The position numbers and the translations under genes were made by a program. A DNA stretch of 64,000 nucleotides from Bacteroidota bacterium (GTDB lineage: Bacteria > Bacteroidota > Bacteroidia > Chitinophagales > Saprospiraceae). This document shows positions 7,913 to 17,798 of this stretch, piece by piece. How positions within the stretch are numbered: the first letter of the stretch is position 1; the number at the start of each line of letters is the position of its first letter. Location: contig PZPC01000026.1 of assembly GCA_003045895.1 (NCBI GenBank), positions 423 to 64,422 on the forward strand, read 5' to 3'. The notes beneath the pieces were generated by a model, which was not told where the DNA came from, did no database searches, and was given only the letters and a program-made list of their open reading frames with translations.

Positions 7913-9190
7913 CTACTTCTTTATCTTGGGCCGGATAATCAGGCGCAGGCTTTGGTCGTAAGACACGTAATTCCACACCCAGTTGAGGAAGACGAACAGT
8001 TTGTTTTTGGTACCCAAAATAGCGAAGAGGTGTACCACCAACCACACGGCCCAGGCCAGGAAGCCGTGGAAACTGAAGCGGGGCAAATCCACGACGGCGC
8101 GATTGCGGCCTACCGTAGCCATAGAGCCCTGGTCGTGGTAGGAAAACGGTTGCCATTCCTGCTGGCGCAGCGCGCCGATCAGGTTCTTGGCCAGCTGCTG
8201 GCCTTGCTGCAGCGCCACCTGCGCCACCTGCGGGTGTCCTTTCGGAAAAGCCTCTTCTTCCATGTAGCTGATATCGCCGATGGCGTAGACATTTTCCGTG
8301 CCTTTGACGCGGGAGAAGCGATCGACCGCGAGGCGGTTGCCATAGGTAACCGCTTCGGCGGGTAGGCCAGGGAGGCTACAACCCCGAATACCAGCGGCCC
8401 AGATTACTTTGCGGCTGCGAATTTTTTCGCCGTCGCTGAGGTAGGCATATTCACCGTCATAATTCTTTACCTGGGTATTCAGGCGCACTTGTACGCCCAG
8501 GTCCTGCAGGTACGCCAACGAGGTGGCCGAAGCATCGGCAGACATCCCATTCAACAGCTGATCGGTGCCCTGGATCAGGTAAATATCGATTTCATCCCAG
8601 TTCAACTCGGGGTAATCCTTGGGGATGATGTATTTCTTCATCTCGGCCAGGGCTCCCGCCAGTTCTACGCCGGTAGGGCCACCACCGACGATAACGATAT
8701 CGATATAGCCCTGGCGCTCCTCAAAATCGGTAATGGTGAGGGCGTCTTCGTAATCGGACAAGATGGTATTGCGCAGGTACAGGGCTTCCCCTACCGATTT
8801 CATGGGTATCGTATTGGCCTCCACTTCGGCGTTGTCGTAGTAGTTGGTTTCAGCGCCAATAGCGATGATGAGGTGATCGTAATTGCAGTGGCCCAGGGGA
8901 GTAATGATGCGCTTTTCGTTCACCTCGATCCGCGTCACTTCCGTTACGCGGATAAAAACGTTGTGGTGTTTGCGAAAGAGTTTCCGGAAAGGAAAAGCAA
9001 TGGAACTGGGTTCCAGGCCCGCCATAGCCACCTGGTAAAACAGGGGCTGAAACTGGTGGTAATTGTTTTTGTCGAGTAAGACCACCTGGTAATTGGCCTT
9101 CGCCAACTTGCGGGCAGCAGCCAGTCCGGCAAAACCACCACCAATGATGACGATACGTTCCTGCTCGGTTTCGGGTATGTTGATTTTCAT
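7913..9190 (-). CDS. ndh: Type II NADH dehydrogenase / NAD(P)H-FAD oxidoreductase
   Basis: 425 residues. The FAD-binding Rossmann motif IVIIGGGFAGLAAARKL is at residues 13-30, and a second, NADH-binding GGGPTGVELAGAL near residue 165. A C-terminal FAD contact VYAIGDISYM is at about residue 300. The QVAQVALQQGQQLAKN helix is characteristic of NDH-2, and the hydrophobic C-terminal segment (FHGFLAWAVWLVVHLFAIL) fits membrane attachment. The enzyme moves electrons from NADH to quinone without pumping protons. Length is normal for the family. The gene appears monocistronic; the deoxynucleoside kinase lies upstream and ends 51 bp before its start. Confidence 0.92.
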   Translation of the reverse strand: MKINIPETEQERIVIIGGGFAGLAAARKLAKANYQVVLLDKNNYHQFQPLFYQVAMAGLEPSSIAFPFRKLFRKHHNVFIRVTEVTRIEVNEKRIITPLGHCNYDHLIIAIGAETNYYDNAEVEANTIPMKSVGEALYLRNTILSDYEDALTITDFEERQGYIDIVIVGGGPTGVELAGALAEMKKYIIPKDYPELNWDEIDIYLIQGTDQLLNGMSADASATSLAYLQDLGVQVRLNTQVKNYDGEYAYLSDGEKIRSRKVIWAAGIRGCSLPGLPAEAVTYGNRLAVDRFSRVKGTENVYAIGDISYMEEEAFPKGHPQVAQVALQQGQQLAKNLIGALRQQEWQPFSYHDQGSMATVGRNRAVVDLPRFSFHGFLAWAVWLVVHLFAILGTKNKLFVFLNWVWNYVSYDQSLRLIIRPKIKK

Positions 9191-9241
9191 AAATTCAGGT
9201 AAGTTCTATGTGTTTTTGATCGAAATGGTCAGTGCATCCCT

Positions 9242-9913
9242 CTACTGGCTATCTACCAACAAGTCTGCCGCCTGCAACTGGTGCATACCCGGCAAATACT
9301 CCTTTTGGAGCATATCTTTAATAAGTTGGTAGTGCGCCGGGTGCTGTACAAAATCTAGCTCTTGCACATCTAATACAACAATCGGGATGTCTGTTTCGGT
9401 GCGGAAATAATCGAAATAAGCCTGCTGAATTTGTTGCAGGTAGTTCGGCGCCATCTTTTGTTCGTAGTCACGGCCCCGTTTGCGGATATTTTTGAGCAGT
9501 CCTTCCACCGGCAGATGCAGGTAGAGTAAGAGATCCGGTTTAGGAAAGTTGTTGCTCAGAATATGGAACAGGCGTTGAAACAGGCGAAACTCTTCGGCAC
9601 TGAGGTTATTGCGGGCAAAAAGCAGGGTCTTCAAAAAGATGTAATCGGCGATGATGCCTTGCTCGAATAATTGGGGCTGGCTGAGTTCGGCCTGTAGCTG
9701 CTTGTGGCGCTCGGTCATAAAAAACAACTCCACCGGAAAAGCGTGGCGGTCGGGGTTTTCGTAAAAATAAGGTAGGAAGGGATTGTCGGAAAACTCCTCC
9801 AAAATGAGGCGCCGGTCAAAGTCGCGGGCGAGCATTGTGGAAAGGGTCGTTTTACCAGCGCCGATGTTGCCTTCAATGACGATAAATGGGTGGGGAATGG
9901 ACCGCTCCTGCAT
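9242..9913 (-). CDS. Deoxynucleoside kinase (dNK family)
   Basis: 223 residues starting MQERSIPHPFIVIEG. The P-loop GNIGAGKTT is at residues 15-23. The LEEFSDNPFLPYFYENP segment matches the substrate-binding region of deoxyadenosine/deoxyguanosine kinases, and FFMTERHKQLQ follows. The lid region is around KRGRDYEQKM. The protein salvages purine or pyrimidine deoxynucleosides by phosphorylation in the cytosol. Length agrees with bacterial dNK-type enzymes. Base specificity is not predicted. Confidence 0.9.
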   Translation of the reverse strand: MQERSIPHPFIVIEGNIGAGKTTLSTMLARDFDRRLILEEFSDNPFLPYFYENPDRHAFPVELFFMTERHKQLQAELSQPQLFEQGIIADYIFLKTLLFARNNLSAEEFRLFQRLFHILSNNFPKPDLLLYLHLPVEGLLKNIRKRGRDYEQKMAPNYLQQIQQAYFDYFRTETDIPIVVLDVQELDFVQHPAHYQLIKDMLQKEYLPGMHQLQAADLLVDSQ

Positions 9914-10037
9914 ATTGTTTTTTGCTTCGTGCTAAGGTCGTAGTTTTCGGGGTGCCGGACAAGGAAAAGCGCATTTTCCTCCCGCCAGCGCCACAAAAGT
10001 ATCCGCACCGGACCCGCAATTCCAACAGGCGCACCTG

Positions 10038-10568
10038 CTACTCCAGGGCCCGCAAAAATGCGCGGCCTTCGTCCCAGTTGCCGTAGCCAGCCACCGCGTT
10101 GAGGTGGCCAGCCGGGCCGATATCAACGAAAGTACTCCCCCAGCTTTGGGCCAGGAAGGCGGCCCGTGCCGGAGCTACCCAAGGGTCATCGGCACTGGTC
10201 ACCACGAGGGTTTTAAACGGCATCTTCCTGTCAGCAGCCGACTCGAACCCCGTCGCCGGGCAGCTTTCGTACAGCGGCCCTTCCGTATCTACGGGAGCCA
10301 CCAGCAGCGCGCCTTTGATCGTTCGGCGGTACTGTTGCGCCCAGTGCGCAATGGCCAGGCAGCCGAGGCTATGGCCTACCAGCACAACGGTCGCGGGATC
10401 GTATCCTGCTACTGCCCGATCGATGCAGGCAATCCAGTCCTGGCAACGCGGGGTCTGCCAGTCGGCCTGCCCGATGCGCTGAAAACGGGGTTCGGATCGT
10501 TCCCAAATGGTCTGCCAGTGGTCGGGGCCCGAATTGCCGAGGCCGGGTACGGTAAGAAAGTTGGTCAT
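10038..10568 (-). CDS. RBBP9/YdeN-type serine hydrolase
   Basis: About 176 residues from ATG at 10568, chosen because MTNFLTVPGLGNSGPDHW is the conserved start of the family; the frame extends to 10613. The alpha/beta hydrolase triad is visible: nucleophile elbow LVGHSLGCLA, acid in TSADDPWVAP, and His in GPAGHLNAV. Family members are small cytosolic hydrolases of uncertain substrate. It follows the ABC permease/peptidase gene (ends 10620) in the same direction with a 51-bp gap. Confidence 0.9.
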   Translation of the reverse strand: MTNFLTVPGLGNSGPDHWQTIWERSEPRFQRIGQADWQTPRCQDWIACIDRAVAGYDPATVVLVGHSLGCLAIAHWAQQYRRTIKGALLVAPVDTEGPLYESCPATGFESAADRKMPFKTLVVTSADDPWVAPARAAFLAQSWGSTFVDIGPAGHLNAVAGYGNWDEGRAFLRALE

Positions 10569-10619
10569 TCGTAGAAGGCTTAATTTTGCTGCTCGCTTAA
10601 CAGGGTTGATCAACCCCCA

Positions 10620-13600
10620 TCAGAATAACCAGGAATTGTCGTCCCGGTTTACTTCCAGGAGCAACAAATTGGGGTCGACCCGTAATTCTGCCGGTTTTTG
10701 GGTAACGGTAAATCGCACGGTAGCCGCCGGCCTGGTAATCCTGGCCACGTGGGTATCGTACAACCTTCCTGCCGCATCATAGCAACCAATTTCTACGTAA
10801 TCGGCCAGGAGTGCATTTTCAAGCGGCTGGCCGTTCCGGTCGGTTTTTTGGTAAGCCACCGTTGCCTCCACCAAATAGGAATTGGCCGCCGTTTTCGTGA
10901 CCGCTGCTTGCCGCAAGCTGGCCGTATGCAAGACAACCTGCTCAAAATAATCGCGCAGCAGGTATTGCAAACTATCCGGCGTTTGGGCGTGCAATCGTTC
11001 CAGCAGGTCGAGGGAAGTGGGGTAAGGAGCCCCTTTAAACCGATTGGCCAGGAGGAATTCCCGCAGCACGCCGTTCAGCTTGTCTTCCCCCAAAAAATGG
11101 GCCAACGCGTGGAAAGCGACGGCGCCTTTGCCGTAGGCGATGTACTGTTGGGTGGGTTTTACGTAGACCAATGGTGGCTCCTGCGCTTGCGCTGTGCTTC
11201 GGCCCGTGAGGTAGCGCCAGCGTTGTTGGGCCAGAAAATCCAGGGCGCTGGCTTCCCCCAGGCTGTTGCGGTAAATATTCAGGGTGATGTACTCGGTGAT
11301 GCTCTCCGTCAGCAGGAGCGCCCCGTCGGCGTTGGCAGGTACCAGCTGGTTGCCCCACCACTGGTGGGTGAGTTCGTGGGCAGGCACGTAAAACGGCAGG
11401 TTGATCTTATCGTGGTGAGCCGTAGGGTGGGCAATGAACCGGGCTTCCGACAACGGAATGCGGTTGGCGAAGGAGGTCCCGAAGCTCCCCTCCGAGTTCG
11501 GGAATTCGACCACGCTGGCGGTCCGGTGCTGGTAGGGGGTAAAATAGCGGGTGTTGTAATCCAGCGCAGCAGCCAACCCCTGGAACATACTGGCCAGATT
11601 GTACCCGTGGGTTGGATGATGGTACACCTCCAGCGCTACGTCATGCCATTGCTTTTTAGCCACCTTGTACTTGCCAGAATGGAAGCTGAAGCCGTATTTG
11701 ATGGGTTCCTCCAGGCGGTAATGAAAATACTGTCGGTCATTGATGGTCCAGGTACGGTCCAGGTAGCCTGGCGCCAGGGCGACCTGGTCGGTGGTGGTGC
11801 TTACCACCGCGTCGAAAGTTAGCCGATCAGCGTCAGTGCCCTGGTAATGAGTCATGCGGGATGTAGCGTCGCGCGGATCTTTAGCGCCGCTATCCAGAAA
11901 ATAGCCCACTCGCGGAAAGGCGTCCTGCCGAATGAAGGAGCCATTGTCCAGCACGTTGGCGTTCCGGACGAAGAAGGTATTGGGCTGGTTGCGCACGGTA
12001 AAATCCAGGGCCAGGCTGTCACCGGCAAGCAGGGCGTCTTCCAGCTTTATCACATAAAACTGAACGAGCGTATCGGCGCGCACGATTTCATTGGCCCGAT
12101 CCAATGCAAACAAGGTTCTTTCATCAAAACCTGCTTTCACCAACAAGGTATCAATCGGTACGCCCGTTTCATTGACCAACCGGTAACGACCCCTTGCGAC
12201 AAAGCTGTGCTGCGCGGGAAAAAAATCGACCGTTACCACCATCCCCTTTATGTTGGGTTGGGGCAAACCCGCATAGCGTTGGTACTGGCGCTCGAATTGC
12301 TGGAAGGCTGTTTTAAAATCTTCCTCGGAACGGGGATAGCTGCTTTTTTCTTTTTGCCAGAGGTCCCAGCCCACCGTGACCAGGCTGACCACAAGCAGAG
12401 CGGACAGGACCAGCAGCGGGCCGGACAGCCCTTGTTTCATAGCCTTCAGTCGCTCGGCAAAACCAGCCGTCCAACCCCGTACCCAGAGGAGGCTACTGAG
12501 TACCAACAGCAGCAAGCCACACAACAGCCAGAACAGCTTCAGGTACAGGTACGGCGCCAACTGGTGGCCGTAGCCATTGAGGTCGGAATAAGTCAACGGA
12601 TCATGGTAGTTAAACAGCACGTGGGCATTGACCCCCGCATTGGCCAGTGCACCAATACCCAACCAACCCAAAAGCAGAATAAAGATGCCGGCGTACACGT
12701 GCGGAACCAGGGTGTGGACAAAAAAAGCCGCCAGGGCCCAGATGCCGAGGTAGGGAAAAACCAACACCAGGAGGTGAAAAAGGTAAAGCCCTGTTTCAAA
12801 ATTGAAATAGCCGTTAGCAGCCTGAACCGACACGCCTACCCCGATGAACAGCACCAAGAGCAACAACTGCATTTTTAAAATGGCCCGGGTTTTGCCCAAG
12901 AGAAAAACCCAACCCGGCAAGGGAGAAATATCAACCAGCTGCTGAACGGCGGCCGTCCTTTCCCGGTGCACCAACATGCCGGTATAGACAAAGGTGAGCA
13001 GCAACACGATATTGCCGTAAAACAAGGCGGGCACCGTCAGAACCAGGTAGGTAGCCGGTAGTAAGGTGGCATCGGCACGGTTGGTCACCTTGAGCAGGAT
13101 AAACAGCACGGCAGCCAGCCCCAATGTGAGCAAGCCGATAAAGGACCAACTGCGCACCATGAATTTAAAATCAAAACGGGCTATTTTAAGCATCGCCTTC
13201 CATTCATGGGCAACCGAAAAATTAAAGGCCACGTTGGTCGCTACCGGCTTATCCACCACCTTTGGCGGATCAAAAGTTGTGGTTGGAACGAGTTGGCTTT
13301 TGCTACCCTTGCCCGCCATTTCCGAAAAAGAAAACCACCGGGCGGTCCACCAAAAGAGGCCGCCCGACAACGCCAGCCAAAGCAACCGGTTGGCCAGAAC
13401 CAGTCTGTTGACGGGGATGCGGAGGCTATTCTGTTCTGCCAGCGTCCAGTACCGGGTAAGGTACTGCACGGTGTTTTGCCCAAAGGGATCGGTCAGGGCG
13501 ATTAAGGCTGGTTCATTGACCAACAGGTTTTCCAAAATGGTCTGTAGGAGCAGCAAGCCGATCACGACGGCAAAGCCCGCGTAGTTGTTGCGCCAGCGCA

Positions 13601-14120
13601 ACACCGCGGCGAAGACCAATAGCCCGTGGGCCAACAAATTGGGGAGTACAAAAAGGCCATAAGCCTGGCGGTAGCCAACCGACCGGATCGGGCCCAGGCG
13701 GCCCCGATCCAGCCCCGGCAACCACTCTGCCAACCACATCGCCACCCCGGCCGCGAGGGCCACCCCCACTACCAGGGAAAAAGCACCCAGGAACTTCCCA
13801 CCCAGGTAAGCCCACTTGCGCAGCGGAAAGGTATACATGATGGTGTACATCTGGGTCTGGTAATCCCGGTAAAGGGCATTGCCAATGATGGCTGGCAACA
13901 GGAAGAGCATCAATTTATTGAAATACAGTAAAATGTAATTGATCTCGTGGGGGCTGTTGAGCAGGCGCGGGGTACCGGAAGTGACCGTCGGTGGATCAAA
14001 GAAGCCGGCCGTTCCGGCAAAGGACACGAAGGCCAGGGCGCTAAACGCCAGGGAATACAAATACACGGCTGGTCTTTTGAGCAGGTAAGTCAGTTCGAAG
14101 GTGAAGATCTTATTTCCCAT
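10620..14120 (-). CDS. ABC-2-type permease fused to M1-family aminopeptidase
   Basis: About 1,166 residues from ATG at 14120; this start is 7 nt after the stop of the ATPase gene. The N-terminal half (about 1-560) has two sets of hydrophobic segments typical of ABC-2 permeases. The rest is extracytoplasmic and peptidase-like, carrying the gluzincin site HELTHQWWGNQ followed by LLLTESITEY. The second Glu stands 19 residues after the HEXXH motif, where classical M1 enzymes have 18; I believe this spacing is usual in the ABC-fused subgroup. A divergent substrate-binding stretch VEFPNSEGSFG replaces the GxMEN motif. The likely role is export or envelope processing of peptides with the partner ATPase. 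Substrate unknown. Confidence 0.88.
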   Translation of the reverse strand: MGNKIFTFELTYLLKRPAVYLYSLAFSALAFVSFAGTAGFFDPPTVTSGTPRLLNSPHEINYILLYFNKLMLFLLPAIIGNALYRDYQTQMYTIMYTFPLRKWAYLGGKFLGAFSLVVGVALAAGVAMWLAEWLPGLDRGRLGPIRSVGYRQAYGLFVLPNLLAHGLLVFAAVLRWRNNYAGFAVVIGLLLLQTILENLLVNEPALIALTDPFGQNTVQYLTRYWTLAEQNSLRIPVNRLVLANRLLWLALSGGLFWWTARWFSFSEMAGKGSKSQLVPTTTFDPPKVVDKPVATNVAFNFSVAHEWKAMLKIARFDFKFMVRSWSFIGLLTLGLAAVLFILLKVTNRADATLLPATYLVLTVPALFYGNIVLLLTFVYTGMLVHRERTAAVQQLVDISPLPGWVFLLGKTRAILKMQLLLLVLFIGVGVSVQAANGYFNFETGLYLFHLLVLVFPYLGIWALAAFFVHTLVPHVYAGIFILLLGWLGIGALANAGVNAHVLFNYHDPLTYSDLNGYGHQLAPYLYLKLFWLLCGLLLLVLSSLLWVRGWTAGFAERLKAMKQGLSGPLLVLSALLVVSLVTVGWDLWQKEKSSYPRSEEDFKTAFQQFERQYQRYAGLPQPNIKGMVVTVDFFPAQHSFVARGRYRLVNETGVPIDTLLVKAGFDERTLFALDRANEIVRADTLVQFYVIKLEDALLAGDSLALDFTVRNQPNTFFVRNANVLDNGSFIRQDAFPRVGYFLDSGAKDPRDATSRMTHYQGTDADRLTFDAVVSTTTDQVALAPGYLDRTWTINDRQYFHYRLEEPIKYGFSFHSGKYKVAKKQWHDVALEVYHHPTHGYNLASMFQGLAAALDYNTRYFTPYQHRTASVVEFPNSEGSFGTSFANRIPLSEARFIAHPTAHHDKINLPFYVPAHELTHQWWGNQLVPANADGALLLTESITEYITLNIYRNSLGEASALDFLAQQRWRYLTGRSTAQAQEPPLVYVKPTQQYIAYGKGAVAFHALAHFLGEDKLNGVLREFLLANRFKGAPYPTSLDLLERLHAQTPDSLQYLLRDYFEQVVLHTASLRQAAVTKTAANSYLVEATVAYQKTDRNGQPLENALLADYVEIGCYDAAGRLYDTHVARITRPAATVRFTVTQKPAELRVDPNLLLLEVNRDDNSWLF

Positions 14121-14127
14121 AGCCGAC

Positions 14128-15015
14128 TTAATTATTCGCGGGCGCAGGGTCCTGCAAGAAATAGAAATAGACATCTTCCAAAGTTGCGGCAGCGTGCGTA
14201 AATTCGGGAGCTGGCTGCTCCTCGGCAAAAACCCGCACCGTCAGCTGGTGCTGCTCGTCGTAGCCGCTGGACAGCACCGGGTAGCGGGTGGAAAATCCGG
14301 AAAGATGGGTGGGGTCAATCGTGGCGGTCCAAACTTTTCCGGCCAGTTGGCCGATGGCGGTAGCGGGGGCCATTTGGGCAAGAACCCGGCCGTGGTTCAT
14401 CACCGCCATCTCGTGGCAAAGGTCTTTGACATCGTCCACGATGTGGGTAGAGAAGATCACCACGTTATCCGTAGCTACGGCGCGAATCACGTTGAGAAAA
14501 CGGGTTCTCTCGGCCGGATCCAGGCCTGCGGTAGGCTCGTCAACGATCAGTAATTTCGGTTGGTTGAGCAACAACTGGGCAATACCAAAGCGTTGTTTCA
14601 TCCCCCCGGAATACCCGCTGACGTACTGCTTGCGGACCTCGTAGAGGTTGGTCAACTCCAACACCTCCTGGACCCTCGCCTGGCGATCCTTCTTGCTACT
14701 AATGCCCTTGAGAACCGCAAAGTAATCCAGCAGTTCCACGGCCGAAGTTTTGGGGTACACCCCGAATTCCTGGGGCAGGTAACCCAGTATCCGGCGAAAC
14801 GCGTGCTGCTGTCGCAGGATATCCAGGCCGGCAAAGGTCAGCGTGCCGGAATCGGGTTGTTGCAGGGTAGCAATGGTCCGCATCAGGGAAGACTTTCCGG
14901 CGCCGTTGGGACCCAGCAGGCCAAACATGCCCGGCCCGATCTCCAGGTTCAGGTTGTCCAGTGCCCGAACGCCGTTGGGGTAGGTTTTTTCCAGGTTTTG
15001 AATAAGCAGGTTCAT
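14128..15015 (-). CDS. ABC transporter ATP-binding protein
   Basis: 295 residues. Walker A is GPNGAGKSSLM (about residue 36), the Q-loop lies in GYLPQEFGVYP, the signature is YSGGMKQRFG, Walker B is LLIVDEPTAGLDP, and the H-loop is in VVIFSTHIVDDV. The ATPase core is followed by about 70 residues typical of CcmA/NatA-like subunits of ABC-2 exporters. It is the first gene of a two-gene operon with the permease/M1 peptidase fusion and should energise it. Confidence 0.93.
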   Translation of the reverse strand: MNLLIQNLEKTYPNGVRALDNLNLEIGPGMFGLLGPNGAGKSSLMRTIATLQQPDSGTLTFAGLDILRQQHAFRRILGYLPQEFGVYPKTSAVELLDYFAVLKGISSKKDRQARVQEVLELTNLYEVRKQYVSGYSGGMKQRFGIAQLLLNQPKLLIVDEPTAGLDPAERTRFLNVIRAVATDNVVIFSTHIVDDVKDLCHEMAVMNHGRVLAQMAPATAIGQLAGKVWTATIDPTHLSGFSTRYPVLSSGYDEQHQLTVRVFAEEQPAPEFTHAAATLEDVYFYFLQDPAPANN

Positions 15016-15334
15016 GGGCGGGGTCTATTGTTTCCTAATGTTAGCCAATTGGCACCTCCCGACCAGAAAAAATCGATAAAGCAGCGGGGAAACAGGATAA
15101 AAAGAGGGAGGACGGTTGGAGCAGGTTTCAAATCGTCCACAACCGTTCCAGCTGACTGTTTTTTAAGCCACCACCCGTGCCCGCCCCAATCCTTCCAAAA
15201 TTAATCCTAAATTCGGTTCGACATTTGCGGGCCCGGCAATTGACCTGCCCGGCAAGTTGATTGAAACGGGAAGCAAACCATTTGCACTTGAAACTATTTA
15301 AACGGATCTCCTAAATTACAAAGCGACTTAAAGA
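15016..15334. other. Divergent intergenic region without a gene
   Basis: These 319 bp separate the leftward ABC operon from the rightward TonB receptor and must contain both promoters. The part near the receptor is AT-rich, with a CTTG at about 15287-15290 and a TAAATTAC at 15312-15319 spaced 21 bp apart. This is only a weak match to the Bacteroidota -33/-7 pattern. I see no ORF, RNA or repeat. Confidence 0.4.
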
Positions 15335-17755
15335 ATGAGCATGAAGACGAAAATCAATGGTACTGTTTTAACCCTGTTGCTGCTCCTGTCTGGGGGGCTG
15401 GTGGCACAGCAATCGTCGGTAACCCTTTCCGGAACGATCGAAGACCAGGTGTCCAAAGAAGTGTTGGCCTATGTCAATGTAGTCCTGAAAAAACCGAGTG
15501 ATTCAACGCTGGTGACGGGAACGATTTCTGACGAAGAAGGCCTGTTTTTTATGACGGACATCAAACCGGGCGACTACCTCCTGGAAGTGTCCTTCATCGG
15601 GTTTAACACCTATAGCAACAGCCTGTTTATTGGTTCCAACGCAGCCTACCTCGACCTGGGGGTTTTCGCGCTGCAACCCAATGTGCAACAGTTGGGCGAG
15701 GTGGTTGTCAGCGCCAAGCAAGATGCGGTAAGTGGCAAAATGGATAAGAAGACCTATGCCGTGGAAGACAACGTGAGTCAGGGCGGCGGTAGCGTATTGC
15801 AGGCGATGCAAAACCTGCCGGGCGTAACCACCCAGGACGGCCAGGTGCAGTTGCGGGGTAGCAACCAGGTCCTGGTATTAATTGATGGCAAGCAGACCGC
15901 CATTACCGGATTTGGCAAACAAAACGGGCTGGACAACATTCCGGCGTCTGCCGTTGAGAAAATTGAAATCATCAACAACCCCTCCGCCAAATACGACGCC
16001 AATGGCAATGCGGGTATTATCAATATTATCCTGAAGAAAACAGCCCGCCAAGGCTTCAACGGCAAGGTAGGCCTCACCACCGGCCTGGGTGCCTTGTGGA
16101 TACGGGAAGCGAATTTGCCCGGAATCCGCCCCCAGTACCAGGCCACCCCCAAGGTCAATCCTTCCCTTGCCCTCAACTACCGCAAAAACAAGGTCAACGT
16201 CTTTTTACAGGCCGACAACCTCTACACCGAAACCCTCAACAAAAACGAATTTGTTACCCGCACCTACGCGGATGGTTCCATTATTGAACAACAATTGAAG
16301 CGCAACCGCAACACCAACTTTTTCACGTCCAGGGCTGGCGTAGATTGGTTGCTCGATGACCACAACAGCCTGACCATCGCCGGCTTGTTCAGCCAGGAAA
16401 CCATCAAAGACCGCGGTGACCAGCCTTTTTTTAGCGAAAATTTAGGCGAAAGATTGCGGCTCTGGCAATTTCTGGAAGACGAGGTACTCACCGCGGCCAT
16501 GGCCTCGGCTGCCTACCAGCACCTGTTTAAACACCCGGGACACCAGCTGAATATTGGTTTCAACTACACCTTTGACCGGGAAGATGAAAAGTATTTTTTT
16601 GACAATACCCTCCCCACCTATTTCAGTAAAGAATCGTTTGCACTCATTGCCGACCAGCGGGTGGCCGACTTCAACTTCGACTATGCCCGCCCCCTCAAAC
16701 ACGGCTTACTGGAAACCGGCGTGAAGTTTCGCCGCCGCACGATACCGACCAATATGCAGTTTTTTCCGGGCACCAACTCCCCCCTCGACCCCGACGCCGA
16801 CGGCGAGGCGACCTACAAAGAAACCATTCCTGCCCTATACGGAAATTATACCTACCAAACCAAAAAATGGGAAGCAGAACTGGGCTTGCGGGTGGAATAC
16901 GTGAAGCTGCAATACCAGGTGGACCCCAACCACAACACCTACACCAGCGACGGGTACGATTATTTTCAGCCCTTCCCCAATGCCCGCCTGACCTATAACC
17001 TGAACGATTACAACAAGTTTTCCGCATTTTTCAATCGCCGGGTAGACCGCCCTGATGAGGTCGACATTCGCATCTTCCCCAAATATGATGATGCCGAAAT
17101 TATCAAAGTAGGTAACCCGGCCCTCCGGCCACAGTTCACCCATACGTTTGAATTGGGGTACAAGCACGTTTGGAACAAGGGCTACTACTACACCGCGGTC
17201 TACCACCGCCGGGCCGAGGGTACCATCACGCGTATTGCGACCACGGTGCCGGGCAGTAACCTGATCTACACCGTTTTTCAAAATGTGGACAAAAGCTACA
17301 ATTCGGGCGTCGAGCTGGTCTTTGCGCAGAACCTGTCCGACATCGTCGCCGTGAACCTGAACGTTAACCTCTACCACAATCAGATAGACGCCTACACGGT
17401 CGTCAACCAGTATCCGGTGGAAAATACCTTCAGCGCGGAACAGCAGGAAATCTATTCGGGCAACGTGAAATTGAATACCACCTTTCGCTTCCCCGGAAAC
17501 CTGGACGCCCAAATCACGGCCATCTACCTGGCGCCCGACCTCATTCCGCAGGGCACCATTGACGCCCGATTTTCCCTGGATGCAGGCGTAAAGAAAGGTA
17601 TTCAAAAAGGCCGTGGTGAGCTCTTCCTCAATGCGACCGACCTGCTGAACACCATGGTAATCCGCAAAGAGATCAATGGCAATACCTTCAGCTATACCAG
17701 TACCGACTACTACGAAACCCAGGTGATCCGGCTGGGGTACAGCTACAAGTTCTAA
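15335..17755 (+). CDS. TonB-dependent outer-membrane receptor
   Basis: 806 residues with a signal peptide (TVLTLLLLLSGGLVAQ). A carboxypeptidase-regulatory-like domain covers about residues 28-110 (LSGTIEDQVSKEVLAYVN). A plug domain follows at about 120-230 (LQAMQNLPGVTTQDGQVQLRG, then VLIDGKQTAI, then NNPSAKYDANGNAGIINI), and then a barrel ending with the aromatic strand VIRLGYSYKF. The arrangement matches the Bacteroidota outer-membrane beta-barrel group that lacks a SusD partner. No SusD gene is adjacent. The ligand (siderophore, peptide or sugar) cannot be predicted. An ATG two codons downstream (15341) is an equally good start. It is convergent with the acyltransferase gene. Confidence 0.9.
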   Translation: MSMKTKINGTVLTLLLLLSGGLVAQQSSVTLSGTIEDQVSKEVLAYVNVVLKKPSDSTLVTGTISDEEGLFFMTDIKPGDYLLEVSFIGFNTYSNSLFIGSNAAYLDLGVFALQPNVQQLGEVVVSAKQDAVSGKMDKKTYAVEDNVSQGGGSVLQAMQNLPGVTTQDGQVQLRGSNQVLVLIDGKQTAITGFGKQNGLDNIPASAVEKIEIINNPSAKYDANGNAGIINIILKKTARQGFNGKVGLTTGLGALWIREANLPGIRPQYQATPKVNPSLALNYRKNKVNVFLQADNLYTETLNKNEFVTRTYADGSIIEQQLKRNRNTNFFTSRAGVDWLLDDHNSLTIAGLFSQETIKDRGDQPFFSENLGERLRLWQFLEDEVLTAAMASAAYQHLFKHPGHQLNIGFNYTFDREDEKYFFDNTLPTYFSKESFALIADQRVADFNFDYARPLKHGLLETGVKFRRRTIPTNMQFFPGTNSPLDPDADGEATYKETIPALYGNYTYQTKKWEAELGLRVEYVKLQYQVDPNHNTYTSDGYDYFQPFPNARLTYNLNDYNKFSAFFNRRVDRPDEVDIRIFPKYDDAEIIKVGNPALRPQFTHTFELGYKHVWNKGYYYTAVYHRRAEGTITRIATTVPGSNLIYTVFQNVDKSYNSGVELVFAQNLSDIVAVNLNVNLYHNQIDAYTVVNQYPVENTFSAEQQEIYSGNVKLNTTFRFPGNLDAQITAIYLAPDLIPQGTIDARFSLDAGVKKGIQKGRGELFLNATDLLNTMVIRKEINGNTFSYTSTDYYETQVIRLGYSYKF

Positions 17756-17756
17756 A

Positions 17757-17772
17757 TGCCGGGACAATAATA
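17757..17772. repeat. 16-bp sequence also present at 19157-19172 (direct repeat)
   Basis: TGCCGGGACAATAATA occurs here, directly after the TonB receptor stop, and again at 19157-19172 at the left end of the inverted-repeat element. The two copies flank the acyltransferase/META pair. A shorter version (CCGGGACAATA) is near 2748. This may be a solo end of a MITE or IS. Confidence 0.5.
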
Positions 17773-17798
17773 CATAGTCAGGAAAACCTACGACCTGC

